Positions 21,169-33,332 are shown, numbered from the stretch's first letter. The stretch: DNA of 64,000 nucleotides from Charina bottae (GCA_023362775.1 JALMGJ010000014.1:4617501-4681500); one strand, 5' to 3'. Made by a program: numbers and translations. Notes: a model not told the origin generated them from the sequence alone.

Positions 21169-22747
21169 TATACCTGTTAGTGTGTGTATCTTGGCTTTTA
21201 ACGGAATCCTGATGTAGAAAATGAAAATCATGAAAATAGCATTGGGGAAAAGACTCTATTGACTAAATCAATCAGTTTAGTATCTTTGTAACAGAACAAA
21301 ACATTATCTGAAATATAAATTCTGTGCAGTATATTGAGGTAAAAAAAAATCCCATCCCTAACTTCAACAGATGCTGCATTCTTCTTTATTGGAACCAAGT
21401 AAGAAAAAAAAAAGAGATTCACTGAAGAAAGTCACATCTATAGAGGCAGTTTTTTTTTTTAAAAAATTGACCTTTAATGAAGATGGGGATTAGGCAGGGT
21501 GCAAAAGTCTATAATCTCCAAATCTTGTTTCCTCTTGCATTATAATCCAAAACTAAGCACATGAGCAGAGAATTTCCTTTCCCTTTTCAAATATTCTTTC
21601 TTCTTTTTACAACTTTCTCAGCCTTATCTAAAAAAATTCTTTCCACATGTCTACTCAGGTACTTTGATCTAGCATTTTACCAAGACTAGTTGAACTCTCT
21701 AAAAATCCAATAGAACAGACCAAAAAAAAAGTAATAATAATAATAAAAGAGAGGGGAGGGAAGAAGAGACTGGAAAAACATTTTTAGCTTCTCTTATTTT
21801 CCTTTTCAATTGTTGCTGCTGATATTTAGGAGAGGCCCACTGTTAAAAAAAAGACATCTTAATTAATTATCTTTGAAAATAGGTTGCTGACTTAATGGAA
21901 CAGGAGCTGTGGCTTTCTGTAGATTCTCAACCTTCTCCCTTGTGTTTTTCTGGACACCCACATATGACATTTTGATCAACGCTACCCAGATGAGAGTCAT
22001 TTCTCACAATCCCGTCACTGCAATACAGTAAAAAGAAATGGAAATTCTGCTGTTGGTGACAATGACTAAGTGTTGGAATGAACTAAACTGGGACTAACAG
22101 GTCTGAACTGCAAAAATCCAGGCAGCCACTGGACGCTAGCAAACAGTATCTCTTTGATGCCATTTAGTGATCATCTGGATTTTTGCAGGCCACACTACCT
22201 AGACAGGGCTACGGCAATGCAAAGGTTCAGGAGAAACGTCCCCTTGATTTCAGAAGAGGTAAGAACTACTTAACTTCCAGACATATAAAACATATGACTC
22301 AGAAGGAGGACTACTTTAATCCCAAATAAGACTGGGCCTCTTTGGACCTAAAACATACACCCATAAGGTTAACTAGCTGGATCATCTTTGACTTCAATTA
22401 CATGTTATCCCTTTCCCCCACCCCAAACAATCTGTGTGACATGAGAACAGGGCTACTGAACCATAAATTGGCCAGCTGATGCTAGATGGTTGGTGAACTC
22501 AGGCCTAGTTATAGAAATAAAACTGGATAATGAGACCGAGAAGGTTCTTAAGGGAATTAGAAAAAGATAGTCAGCTATTAAAGTGCTAAAGAAGGACCTT
22601 CCCAGTAAAGAAATACCAAAGTTTTGTTGTTTTAGGGAAGGGATATATGATTTGGGGTCCAGCATGTTAACTGTTTATAAGACAAAAGAGATACCTCTGA
22701 AACCCAGGACCAACTTCGGGGTCTCTCATTCAAATACTTGTTAAAGC
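21169..22747. other. Unannotated stretch
   Basis: No gene, exon or known repeat recognised; short A-runs only. Confidence 0.4.
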
Positions 22748-22803
22748 AGCTTGAATCATGTCAACTGGATTTCTATTGAAATCCAGTTGACATGATTCAA
22801 GCT
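22748..22803. repeat. Perfect inverted repeat, 26-bp arms, 4-bp loop
   Basis: Arm 22748-22773 (starting AGCTTGAATCATGTCAACTG) is the exact reverse complement of 22778-22803. The loop is TATT. No mismatch is present. Confidence 0.95.
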
Positions 22804-22869
22804 ACAGACAATTCCACCTGGATGACTGAGAACCTTCATAGACTTGTTAAAGCACTACTTCAAGGTACT

Positions 22870-22939
22870 GGTCTGAAGCTTGTTTGTTGTTCAGTCATTA
22901 AGTCGTGTCCGACTCTTCATGACCCTATGGTTTGAAGCT
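22870..22939 (-). mobile_element. 48-bp Bov-B 3' stub with 11-bp TSD
   Basis: The insert at 22881-22928 reads TTGTTCAGTCATTAAGTCGT and GTCCGACTCTTCATGACCC, the terminal sequence of Bov-B. It is flanked by GGTCTGAAGCT (22870-22880) and GGTTTGAAGCT (22929-22939). This is an extremely 5'-truncated retroinsertion. Confidence 0.8.
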
Positions 22940-22984
22940 GCATCACTTCAATAAGCTGTATTTACTTTTAGACACAATGACTGC

Positions 22985-23065
22985 ACTCACACATCATACT
23001 AAGTAGGGTTATTTAAAACATGATTGGTTGAACAAGCCATGATGACCTGGCTTACATATAATGCT
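22985..23065. repeat. Dispersed old repeat (AACCATG/GCTAAGC family)
   Basis: It includes AAAACATGATTGGTTGAACA and ATAATGCTAAGCCAAAATC, shared with the copy near 14760. Confidence 0.4.
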
Positions 23066-24777
23066 AAGCCAAAATCTGGAAACAAAGAAACAACAATAAA
23101 GCTTGATGGGTGAAAGAGGTTTTGTTTCTCTACGTTTAGAGAGAGAGAGAGATGTAGCCCATTTGCAAGGAAGAAGTTCCATTTCCTCCTTGCTGTTGTA
23201 ACACTATGGGTTCTAGGGCCTGCAAGAACTGATTTTGCAAAAGACTTTGCAATCATTAATTTCCAGTTTGCTTCTTTTCTGGATATTTGGAACAAAGATG
23301 TGAGCTTTACAGGCGACAGGCATGCGAAAACAGGTTTCATGGTTTCCATCATATCAAGAACCCCCTCTTCATCTCTCCTTTCTATCATGATAGCTTCAAA
23401 AAAACTCTGTCTTCATCAGATGAACTGGATACGATTCTTTGCTGTTCCACTGGGAGTTCATGTCTGCCAAGAAACTTCAGCAGCACCTTTAAATCAAAAT
23501 CTTGGTTCTTCCCAGATCTACAATGCAAGGCCCCCTCCCATTCAACAAAAAATCCTATTCTTTTCCTTAGCTCATGGTTGCTCTATCTAGCCCTATTCAT
23601 GAATTAACCAACTATAGCTTGAGAGGATTTGCACAGCCATGCCAGAGGATGAAAGGGGTCCCAAAAACTAGTTTAGAGCTGACCTTTCCAAACTCTTAAC
23701 TAAGCTGTGGCTAGAGAAACTGGGTGGATGATTTTTTTTCTGAATGTTGACAGTGGAAGGAGAATCTTTCCAACCATTTCTCCAGGGCAAGGCTCCTGTT
23801 GAACAGAAACATTACTGCTGCTTATGAAAAAGTTCCATCTGATATTTTTCTTGGGAATTTAATGGAAGCATGGCAAGCTTGAACAGCTTCAGACCATTGG
23901 AGAGATGCAGCTGTAAGACATTCGTGTGCATCCTTTATCCATCGTGTAAGAAAATAAATGTAAAAACACCACCTTCTATCCATTTGAGCTTCTCTGAAGT
24001 TCTTTTCTCCATTGAATTATTTTCTGAAGTAATTCTTTTCTCTTCCTCAAGTTGAATGAGAGCTGGCAGGGAAATAATATCATGTGAAGAGGCAGCAAGG
24101 GTGAGGAAAGCAAGAAAACACAAACCAAAATCTTCAATGCAAAAGGAATGAGGCACATTGTAAAATGAAGCAATATTGCTCAATGCTCAGAGAACAAGCC
24201 GTTTGACTGTAAGAAAGGATTAAGGACTTTTTAGCAGCTGAAGAGGATAAAGAATGAGGTTGAAATGCAGGAGAAGATACACCTCAGTATATTGTTCATG
24301 TCTCAGAGTGCCAGTATTGAAAGCGTTTAAGAGCATTATATCCTGCTTAGAGCTTTTATTTCCTTCTTGCCTAATCTGCATGCAGATCTCCCCTTTGCTA
24401 GGCCTGTTTGAAATTCTAGAATTGTTCAAGAGGTCAGTCTTTCAGTTATGGCAATGGAGGTGTGCACTCTTTCTTTCTGTGTATGTATTCATGTTTACAC
24501 ACAACACTCCAGCCTACAATCTGTTTGGCTCTGTTGTGCTCAGGGTGTTAGTTTATGGTTCAGTGTGGCATGCAAAGCCAGTCAGGTGGGTTAATGTAAA
24601 CCATGATTTGGTGTGTTCTGAAAACACAACCAGTAATTATCTTTTTTTCAAAAGCTTCCTACCCAAACAATGGTTTGACTGCAAGTGACTGGGGCCTGCT
24701 AACTGAATAGCAACACATCTGTCTTGCCCTGCCATCACCCCACTTTGTTCTATTTATCCTTCAGGTAATTTGTAAAT
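23066..24777. other. Unannotated stretch
   Basis: No recognised gene or repeat apart from scattered AACCATGATTTGG-like words near 24600. Confidence 0.4.
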
Positions 24778-25024
24778 TTGGAGAAGAGCCAATTTGGTGT
24801 CGTGGTGAAGGCACCAGGCTAGAAACCAGGAGACTGTGAGTTCTAGTCCCGCCTTAGGCACAAAGCCACTGGGTGACCTTGGGCCAGTCCCACTCTCTCA
24901 GCCCTAGGAAGGAGGCAATGGCAAACCATTTTGGAAAAACCTTGTCAAGAAAACTGCAGGGACTTGTCCAGGCAGTCTCCAAGAATCAGACACGATTGAA
25001 TGGATTTTAAAAAAAATTGGAGAA
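24778..25024 (+). mobile_element. tRNA-derived SINE, second family, with TSD
   Basis: The element at 24786-25016 has a tRNA-like head (TTTGGTGTCGTGGTGAAGGC, then GAGTTCTAGTCCC as a degenerate B box) and the body GGGTGACCTTGGGCCAGTCC. Its tail, CAGACACGATTGAATGGATT, is Bov-B-like and is followed by an A run. TTGGAGAA flanks it at 24778-24785 and 25017-25024. Confidence 0.88.
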
Positions 25025-26465
25025 CCTTTTTTTTTTTAAAAAAGATGCTTTTCTTTGACTCATATGAAATGCAAATCAATAGATGTTGTATTCACATTCT
25101 AACAAGACGCCAAGGAGAAAAGGGTAGCTTTTCATGAAGAGAAAGAGAGACGGGCACACTGATGTGTAGAGAAGTGAAGAGAGAGAGGCAATGAACCTAT
25201 CTCAAGAATTGATGACCTCAGTGGGTAAGTGGTTGATTACTGTTCAAATACTATTATTTGAGGAGTTGTTATTATTATAGTTTCTAAATTATTGTTATTT
25301 GACTAACACAAAAGAGATGTGATTTACCAGTTTTACTGCTTGGGAACCAAAAAATGACTCAAACACTTCCACATGCATTGAGACTACAGCCTCCAGAATC
25401 TCCAGCAAGCCTCTGGTATCTCCCCATTTTTATTCCATTTGGGGTGAGAAGGCCAGGAAGGATTCAGTTTGTCTATAATGGCTGTCAATTACTGATCCTT
25501 GGTCTATATTCCACAAGTGAGAGCAATTGGTCTTCAAGGTTTTGTTGTATTACAATTGCCACCAGCTCCCATCACCTTCACCTTCTGAAAGTGAAGGTGC
25601 AGTCCCTGTTGAAATGCCAATTTCACAGAGACTGAAGGGTGAGCCAGTCTGGAGGCCTGCATTTCCCACAAACGCATCAGCTCAGGCCCCTAGTCCTGAG
25701 CAACAGCCTTGGAGGGGGCCATCTTTGAGGAACAGAAGAACGAAGGCTGGAGGAGCAGCTAAGCCAAAGACTAAGGGGTAGGGAACTTGAAAGGGGTAGT
25801 GGTCTTTATATTAACAATCACCAGAGCAGCTAGAGTGGGGGTCTTTGAAAAGGCAAGAAAGTAACAGGAGCTCTTTGTTATTTGCTAGAGACAGTGGTTG
25901 TTTCTGCATCTTTTACTCATGTCTAGACACTGTGCTGGAGTGTCCTGGTTTATTCAGCCTGCACCTGCCTCTGTGGACGAAGCTGCTGTCTTGCACCTAC
26001 AGATATTGGTACCATATTTCTTGGTTGTTTGACTTGTGGACTAGTTGAATGTTATTGCTGTGACTGTGCACCAGATAGCTGATTCTGGGGGCAGTAGCTG
26101 AACAACATTTGGAGGGCTGCAAGTCCCCAACTGCTGTTTTACATTTATGAAAGTGATAGAAGTCTTCTCTGTGGTCAGTGTTATGGAAAAAACCCATCTG
26201 ACTGGCTCTTCTATAGAGCTGGGTCATAGAGATGTGGTTCTTATATAGGCTTTGGCCATATACTTATGGAATTGCTTCCTATGAAGAAAATGCAAGTCTT
26301 CTACTACTCCATAGCCTTAAAACTTTTCTCAGCAGTTGTACAATATATTAAATGTAGCCACATTTCCCCAAAGAGGGTACCCTCAAAATGGGTATGCTTA
26401 AACTCCCAGAATATGCCAGCTAATGGGTCCGTTCTTGAGAATCCACCCATCTCAATGACACCATG
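25025..26465. other. Unannotated stretch with MITE relics
   Basis: No exon seen. Short pieces such as GACTACAGCCTCCAGAATCT near 25382 and AAACTCCCAGAATATGCCAG near 26400 resemble decayed family 3 MITEs. Confidence 0.35.
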
Positions 26466-26795
26466 ATTGGGAAAGACTATGTGATGCTGTGGAATGTTTA
26501 ATCAGGGTTTGTTGACTAAGAAACAATTAGCTGGCTTCTCACAATCCTAAACCATACTGGAAAAAAATGGTTTAAAACAGACCACTCATTACTCCCATGT
26601 ATGAATGAGATCCAGCTTACAAAACTTAACCATTCAACTTTCCTACCTTGACTTGGATTGATTCACTCATTATATTCAACCATGGTTGGTCAAATATTGT
26701 ATAATTGGCTGGTTTCACACACTAACCTAAACCATGATTTACATACTTAACAGACTGGGTTCCCACACCGAGTTGAGCCAAATCCAAACAAAATA
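26466..26795. repeat. Dispersed old repeat, several units
   Basis: Recurring words: TAAACCATACTGG, CAACCATGGTTGGTC, GGCTGGTTTCACACACTAAC and TAAACCATGATTTACATAC, in both orientations. Confidence 0.45.
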
Positions 26796-27365
26796 CATAT
26801 AGTTACTTACCGTATACCTGTTGCTTCTAGCTGGCACTGTTTCTTATGGGATTCTGATTGTAATTGTGCATGGCTTCTGAGATCCTTTCCATCTTCTTTA
26901 CTAGCAGTGGCCACAGAATTATTATTTTTTCTTTAGTGAATTAATGTGTTTGTGGGTGTTTCCCCTTTCCCCTCAAGTTCTGAATATTCTTGGCCATATG
27001 GCTGGAATGGGGAGGAGGGAAAGAGCATAGCATGGAAGAATCAGTAACGTTTGGAGCCTCCTGCACTGTTTTTTCCCCCAAAAATGTTTTTCTTTGCAGC
27101 CCTCAGCTGGATCCAGCCCATTTTTGAACTCCATCTTTCTGGTGGCTTCTCTCATCCCCTACCCCCAAAACCATATCTAGTCCTGCTCTGTTTCCTGAAA
27201 ACTATCCTGCTGACAGAGAGCATCCTGGGCCTCTTTTACATAATTTCTTTCCAAAATTCTCTTGTGTTGGAAAGGATGAAAAAGTATCTCTTCCTTTCAA
27301 GAAGGCTTAAGACTGTCATTTTCCCCAAAAGCGTAAAATGATTCCACTGGTAAATATTCATCTGG

Positions 27366-27368
<3 letters not shown>
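26796..27368. other. Unannotated stretch
   Basis: Nothing recognised. Confidence 0.4.
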
Positions 27369-27413
<45 letters not shown>

Positions 27414-27436
27414 CGCATGCATGCATGCATGCAAGC
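27369..27436. repeat. (GT)n(GC)n(ATGC)n, Z-DNA-prone
   Basis: About 68 bp of strictly alternating purine-pyrimidine sequence: GT x ~18, GC x ~6, then ATGC units. Confidence 0.95.
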
Positions 27437-28127
27437 AAAAAGTGAAAGGGGAAAAAAAAACACCCTTCTTGTATTAAAATGCATTCAGCAGACCATCTTA
27501 GAACTGCTGCTGCCTATCAATTTAAATATGCTTTTCCTTCTAGACAAAAACAAATATCCCCTGCTGTCCTTGTCCTATGAAGCTGCATCAGTGAAATGCA
27601 TATTATTATATATCCCTGTAGCTCTCCTCCTGTCTTTTGAAAACATGTAAGGGGGATTCTTTGTGGACGTCAATTTGGCCATGAACATACTGCTTCCTGA
27701 AGGCATTTCTTTCCAGGTACAAAGAAAAATTCCTGGAGTTTGAGGGGTGAGAATATGCTAAGGATGACTAATATATGCCTGTGGGAAACTTGGAAAAGAG
27801 GTTGAAAAGTTCTTTCTTTCAATCTTGTCCCTCTCCAGTGACATGGATTCAAATGTATGCTACCTTTGATTATGAAAATTCTGTTTAATTACTGTCACTA
27901 AAATTGTTCATCAATATGGTCTCTGTACCTGACAGAGAAAGAGAAAGAAATCTCTTTCTGTTGCTACAGCAGATGATGTGGCAGGGAATTCCGTAAGATT
28001 TTTTTCCTTAAACAAAAAACCTCACTTGGAGATGTGATGGACTGACCGTATAGAACTTTTGTTGATCGGCAAATTGTATCAAATAAAATTGTTTGATAAG
28101 TGTTTAAAATTGCATAATAATTGCTAC
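27437..28127. other. Unannotated stretch
   Basis: Nothing recognised. Confidence 0.4.
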
Positions 28128-28312
28128 GGTCCCCAATCCATCTTGGATTTTATTTTATTTTATTTTATTTTATATTGGATATATTTTTTATATATTTTCT
28201 ATTTTGTATGGTTTTTAAAAATTTTAAATTTTTAAGTTTTAATTATTGTAACCCGCCCAGAGTCCCTTGTATGGGAGATGGGCGGGGAATAAATTAAATA
28301 AATAAATAAAAT
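28128..28312 (+). mobile_element. L2/CR1-clade LINE 3' end
   Basis: TTTTATTTTATTTTATT run, then TTGTAACCCGCCCAGAGTCC and GGGAGATGGGCGGGGAATAA, ending in AAATAAATAAATAA. Plus orientation, 3' terminal 185 bp only. Confidence 0.7.
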
Positions 28313-28904
28313 AATAATTATTCTTTTGTTGTCCTTCTAGACTATAAAACGCTTTGGCTGTTACATGCTAGTTTTGATGGTATGGGTGCCTGGCAGCATG
28401 GGAGATGAGCAAAACAGGGTGATAACCAACATCTTGAGCGGACCATGAAGCCCTCTGGCAACCAATTCCTATCTCCTTGTGCAACGGTTCCCTCAAAGGG
28501 TGGGAAAAAATGGCCACACAGCCCGGAAGACCCACAACAGCCATCTAACTCCGGCCGTGAAAGCCTTCGACAATACATTGGTGGGAAGAAACTGAGGCTC
28601 AAGATCATGTTCTGGTTTACCTCAACTTAACATGGGAAGAGGAGAGCAAAAGAGAAAAGAAAACTCAAGCAAGGTGAGCCTCAGTTTCTCCCTCTGTATC
28701 TGTGGCGCAAGCACAAAGCTTGGCATTCTCTCTCTCTCTTTGTGACCCAATTCTGTCCTTTGACTCCTAGTGGTAATGCCACTTCCAAGGACCACGGGAC
28801 TCCGGCAGAGGCTAAGCCTTTCCTGATAACCAGTGGTCTTTCTAAGCTGCTGACCCAAAACAGCAGCTTCACAACCCTGGTTCTGTAGGCTTTATTCATG
28901 GAAC
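28313..28904. other. Mostly unannotated, with a short dispersed repeat
   Basis: At 28510-28575 the blocks GGCCACACAGCCCGGAAGAC and CGGCCGTGAAAGCCTTCGAC look like a known high-copy squamate sequence; the first block recurs at 52035. No gene recognised. Confidence 0.4.
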
Positions 28905-29140
28905 ATGCTAAGCCACAATGGAGCTTGGATCACAGCGTTACAGCAATTTTGCTGTCATTCCCCTCCCCTCCCCTCAATCTACAAATTAAATCCAAAAGCC
29001 TCTACTCTGGTCCACACAGCTCCTAAGCCACAAAGTTTATTTAAGTTAGGCTTAGCATTTGGGGTGAATTCAAGAAACCATGATAAAACCATGGCATAGT
29101 GTCATGTGTGTGAAGCCAGCCAATACTCAACTGATTGCAG
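28905..29140. repeat. Dispersed old repeat (AACCATG/GCTAAGC family)
   Basis: ATGCTAAGCCACAATGGAGC, TTAGGCTTAGCATTTGG and AAACCATGGCATAGTG. Both orientations are present. Confidence 0.4.
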
Positions 29141-29599
29141 GCAGAGACATTTGCTTTGCTATTACCTGGTATCTGCTTCTTCTTTTTTTAAGTGGGAACA
29201 TTACAATACCCTGTAGTACTTATAAGTCTTTATCTCCAATAGCTTAAGGGAAGGTGGACTGTTTATGCCATTCTGATAGATTCTATATATCTCTTCCTGT
29301 AACAGGAAAAGCACCAGGATCTGAATAACTCCTAAAACTAATGCACTGTATATAGTCATCTAAAATGCAAAGGTCCATGAGTTTAACTCCCAGTACAGGG
29401 TTTAAACCATGTAGAATAAGATCTGTCTTCATACATCTGATGATTTCCAATAAGGATGAAACAGGTCATGCGCTGGTGGTCAATATAACTGAAAACTTTT
29501 CCTTAAAAGGGAATGTTAGAGACAGGTTTAAAATTATCCAGGTCAGATTAAATGAGGGCTTCTCCAGCATAGCGCACACTACTCCCTCTTTCAGATTGA
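29141..29599. other. Unannotated stretch
   Basis: Nothing recognised. Confidence 0.4.
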
Positions 29600-29871
29600 T
29601 GTCAGCCTTACAAGGTAGACCAGACAGGAAACATGACCAGATGAGCTAATTCTACTTTATTGTAAGGTTACATTAACAGAAACTTGCAAGTCTGAAAGTA
29701 CAAATCTCCCCCCCTCCGTCCCCTTTACAGCCCCAAAACTAGGGAGGGTCTCTTATGAGCCTCTTGCTCCTCCCCCATTCCTGCTGCAGGATAAACTGCC
29801 TTTTATCTGACTGTTCCCTTGGTTGTCTCTCGTTGCCCTATCTCCCAAGATCATTCCCACGTACCAATACA
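29600..29871 (-). mobile_element. Solo LTR (family A)
   Basis: A 272-bp block from TGTCAGCCTTACAAGG to GTACCAATACA that matches 39888-40154 in reverse. TTTATTGTAAGG is the reversed polyadenylation region. Flanking 5-mers (ATTGA and AGAGG) do not match. Confidence 0.8.
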
Positions 29872-30954
29872 AGAGGCAATGAAAACATCCCTTCATTCAA
29901 GGAAGCCTAAATCCAACTTCCTATCAACTTATGGGGGGGGGGGGGCTTTATCCAATTGTGAGGGACAGGGATCCAATTAGTAGTAGTGGAATTGACTCTC
30001 CAGAGAACCCTGTCTGCTTCCTCATGGCTCACAGGCTCAAAGTGATCCCACATCGCTTCACACTACGAAATCCCAGACATCTCCACTGGCAATGTCCAGC
30101 TGGAGTCCAATGTCCATCTCCATTGGCAATATCGAACTCCTCTGGAATGTGAGTGGTTTTGTTGGTGAGATATCACAAGGATTTTTCACAGCACCCTTTC
30201 AGATGATCATGATGGTCATTTCCCCCCCCAAAGGGAGCGCATAATTCAGGCTGCTGGACTCCACGCAGGCCTCTCACTCCTAAATCTGCTTCTGAAGAGC
30301 TTTCTCTTTCCATCCTGTAGTTCAGCTTGGGTCTCTCTGCAGTGCAGCCCATCATGAGCCTTGCTCCAGATGCACTTTGCATTTTCAAGGAAGCTTTTTG
30401 CTAATTAGCTAAGCTCTGATCAGGAGCATTGGGTAGGGAGAACTGGTATATCTCTAACTGTCAAAAACTAAATTATGACAAACGTTTGCAAACTTGGAGA
30501 CAGCATGTAATCTCTTCATTGGGCTCAAAGGATCTATGCCAAACAGAAATCAAATAGGGTTACTGTTTTGTCTGCTTTCCTGTTTTAATAATTGATTTTG
30601 TATTAGCATAAGTTGTATGAACACTCAATAGAAATGTAACAGGGTAATATTTCAGCACTGCATTATCTAGAAGTTCTATAACAAATTAAATACTTTCCTA
30701 TTCTGCTCTCCAGTTTATGCCTCATATAGTTTCAGAAATGGAACCCAGTTCTTACAAATATTTATAGACCATATTTCTTGAATATGGCAAAGTGAAATAG
30801 TACATAAGCATAAGTGCTGTGACTTAACTTTCTATAAGTCTTTTAGTATCTCTAAAAAACATGTAGTAAAAATTCTGGATTATACCCACATGTGTGAAAA
30901 GGATGGTCTGTTTCAGACATTTGATACACACATCGTGCCCTGCTACTGTTTAAC
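29872..30954. other. Unannotated stretch
   Basis: A G14-like run at 29932-29945; otherwise nothing recognised. Confidence 0.4.
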
Positions 30955-31157
30955 TATGTTTTGCTGAATAAGCTATAACTGGCTGGGTTCAGACGTTATG
31001 CTAAGGCATAAATCAGGATTTTCAAACCATGGTGGCTAGGTGTACATAAGTTATTAAACCCAAATGAAGCCAACATATTTTGGCTTGTAGACAAAATACC
31101 ATCTGAAGAAAAGCTGAAACCATGAAAGATCCATACAATGGCGGCATTTGCAGATTG

Positions 31158-31608
31158 GCATCTGTCAGAGTGCGCGCGGTGGAGCGGCCTGCTCTATTTT
31201 CCAAGACACCAGTGATTCACGTTCTATGCAGTAAATAGACACTAAAGCAGAGATTAGATAAAATATCCTATTTACTATATATACATACGTATTACAGAAT
31301 ACATCCACACGGGTAACAAATGATACAGCGATGAGAAGTTACAGCAAACGAGAATAAAGAATACCAGATCTGCTCTGCTTATATACATAAACTGACCAAT
31401 CACATTATAGGTCACTCTCATCATCTGCCACACCCAGCTAAATGATAGCACCTGTAGTATGAGTCATACACTGCCACATCATCCCTACAACAACGGCTGC
31501 TAATTGGGTGACTTGCAGAATAATAACCCTCTCACCTAGATATTAAGCCTCTCCAGTATAATTTATCTAACTGTAAATTCCTGGGTATATACAAACCCCA
31601 ACAGCATC
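31158..31608 (-). mobile_element. 441-bp solo LTR with TSD GCATC
   Basis: The element at 31163-31603 reads on the minus strand from TGTTGGGGTTTG to CACTCTGACA. GCATC lies on both sides (31158-31162, 31604-31608). The minus strand contains TATGTATATAAGCAGAGC, a good TATA box, about half way along. The TGTTG start and 5-bp duplication suit Ty1/copia, though other LTR classes are possible. No internal genes are present. Confidence 0.88.
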
Positions 31609-32060
31609 TTTATGAACTTGTTCGTGTGGTGCTTTACAGTTTGCTATGGATGCTGCTGGATGGTCTAATCCACTTCTGCTGCTGCTGGATTTTCCCGATG
31701 CATTCTCCTCTTTGGATGGAGCAGGTTGTGCAGACAGTGGCTGGATTTCTACAGCATGGTGAGCCAAAAAGACTTTTCAAACAGCACATTTAACCTGGTT
31801 ACTGAACTGATCCATTTTCTGGATTCACATAATACATTGAATCACCAGGTGGCTTAGGTTTACTCAACACATTACTTCTCACCAAGATTAACAATAACCA
31901 AGTTTAGCATGTTAGGCAAAACAGGTAGTAAGTCTTTAACTGGCCTTATGAATAAAGCTTTCTGAATACAGCTAATACATTTGGATCCTTTCCTTGTTCT
32001 TTTGGCTAAGTGTGTTGTGAAAACCCAGTTAGTTGTGGCTCACTCAACAACCATGGTACA
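31609..32060. repeat. Region with dispersed old repeat words
   Basis: From 31780 on, motifs such as TTTAACCTGGTTACTGAACT, CCAAGTTTAGCATGTTAGGC and AACAACCATGGTACAAATTG recall the AACCATG/GCTAAGC family. The first part is featureless. Confidence 0.35.
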
Positions 32061-32720
32061 AATTGTACTTAGGTTATTTTTCAACCTAATCCAACCAAAT
32101 GGATTCATCCCATTTTCATCACCAGTTTTATTTGGATGACAGAGTCTTCGCAATGGAAAGGAACAGAACACAAAACAACTGAACTGTACTGTTGGTGTGA
32201 TCAAGCAGGCTAGGCATTGGATCACAGTGAATCATCTGGAGTACAATCAATATTGTCTCCTCCAGTGTAGTCCTAGGTGATAGGTATCTGCTTTTAGAAA
32301 GATGGAGAGAAAATGGAGTCCAGATGAAGGCACTGAAAGCAGCCTCTTTTTGGTGCTGGATCTGCGTGTCCCTTCAAAACTGATGTGTGCATTCCTCCAT
32401 GCGTAGAACCTTTGAGCATCTTTTCCCCCCCAATAGAGCCTACCCTTTCCTAATTTCAAAGGGCTTCATGCAAAATATAATCTTGATTGCATTGCCGGGG
32501 GCATGATGGAAAGCTGGGCCAATAAACAGGGAAGTGGCACACAGTCTGCAGCCGAACATGCCTGGCAGCGCACTAGCACCTCCAACAAGTTGCATTCTTC
32601 TGTGACATCTAACTGGAAGCAGCATCTCCAGCACCCTCTCTCTGTGTTTGAATGTGTGTATGGAGAGAGAGGGAGAGAGAGGGAGAGGGAACAAGCAGAA
32701 ACAACCATCCAATGCACAGT
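32061..32720. other. Unannotated upstream region of the exon
   Basis: Nothing recognised except a (GAGA) tract at 32661-32692. Confidence 0.4.
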
Positions 32721-32790
32721 CCTTCCTTCCTTCCTTCCTTCCTTCCTTCCTTCCTTCCTTCCTTCCTTCCTTCCTTCCTTCCTTCCTTCC
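32721..32790. repeat. (TTCC)n tetranucleotide upstream of the OPCML exon
   Basis: Seventeen or so TTCC units, a pure polypyrimidine run ending about 540 bp before the ATG. Confidence 0.95.
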
Positions 32791-32959
32791 TCAGTGCTGC
32801 TGGCCTCAGTACCCATCCTGGCCAGAGATTTGGTCTTCCTTGCACCCCCCCCCTTGGGTCACTCCCTTGAGAAGCCCTGCTTTTGGGGGGGGGGCTTTGG
32901 AAAGAGACAAGCACCCTCGAGACCATTCAAGGGGCAGTTGGCTCCCTTGAGTTGAACTT

Positions 32960-33332
32960 TCAGGGGTGTCCAAAACCTGACAAGAACCAGTGTGTCACTC
33001 AGGAGATTGGAACCAATGAATGCCTGGTAGGAGGTCTACTCAGCTTCCCCCGTACAGCCTGGTTATGCCGGGGCTAAGGTTTCTCCTGCTAGTGCGTTAT
33101 GTGCAGGGTGGAAAGAGAGGGAGAGGGGAAAGAGAGAGGGGAGGGGGGAGAAAAATCAGAGACATTGCCTGTCCCCATCTCCCTCTTTCGCTCCTTCTAG
33201 CTCACTAACTCGCTCACTCTCCCTCCCTCTGCAAACCTTGGATTTAAACCTACTCAGAATTCAGCTGGAGGAAAGCAGCTAGCCCGGCAGCTCCAGACAA
33301 CTGCAGCTCGGCACCCTCCCCCCTCCCCAAAG
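32960..33332 (+). promoter_or_regulatory. Probable TATA-less promoter and 5' UTR of the OPCML exon
   Basis: The 370 bases before the ATG are rich in purine and CT tracts: GAGAGGG-type runs at about 33108-33155 and CTCCCTCCCT-type tracts at 33170-33232 and 33312-33327. There is no convincing TATA box at a useful distance, and only scattered CpGs. This fits a dispersed, TATA-less neural gene promoter. The transcription start cannot be placed from sequence. The base context before the ATG is CCAAAG, a moderate Kozak context with A at -3. The call depends on the exon identification. Confidence 0.5.

Noticed and set aside
23287..23607. Possible exon frames of about 100 codons
   Set aside because: Two overlapping frames on one strand and one on the other, no splice-site pattern or recognisable domain.
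27369..27436. CRISPR-like or satellite array
   Set aside because: A plain dinucleotide/tetranucleotide microsatellite in a vertebrate genome; no spacers.
32466..32955. Frames with FLPS and KEGR repeats
   Set aside because: Products of the (TTCC)n microsatellite, not protein-coding.
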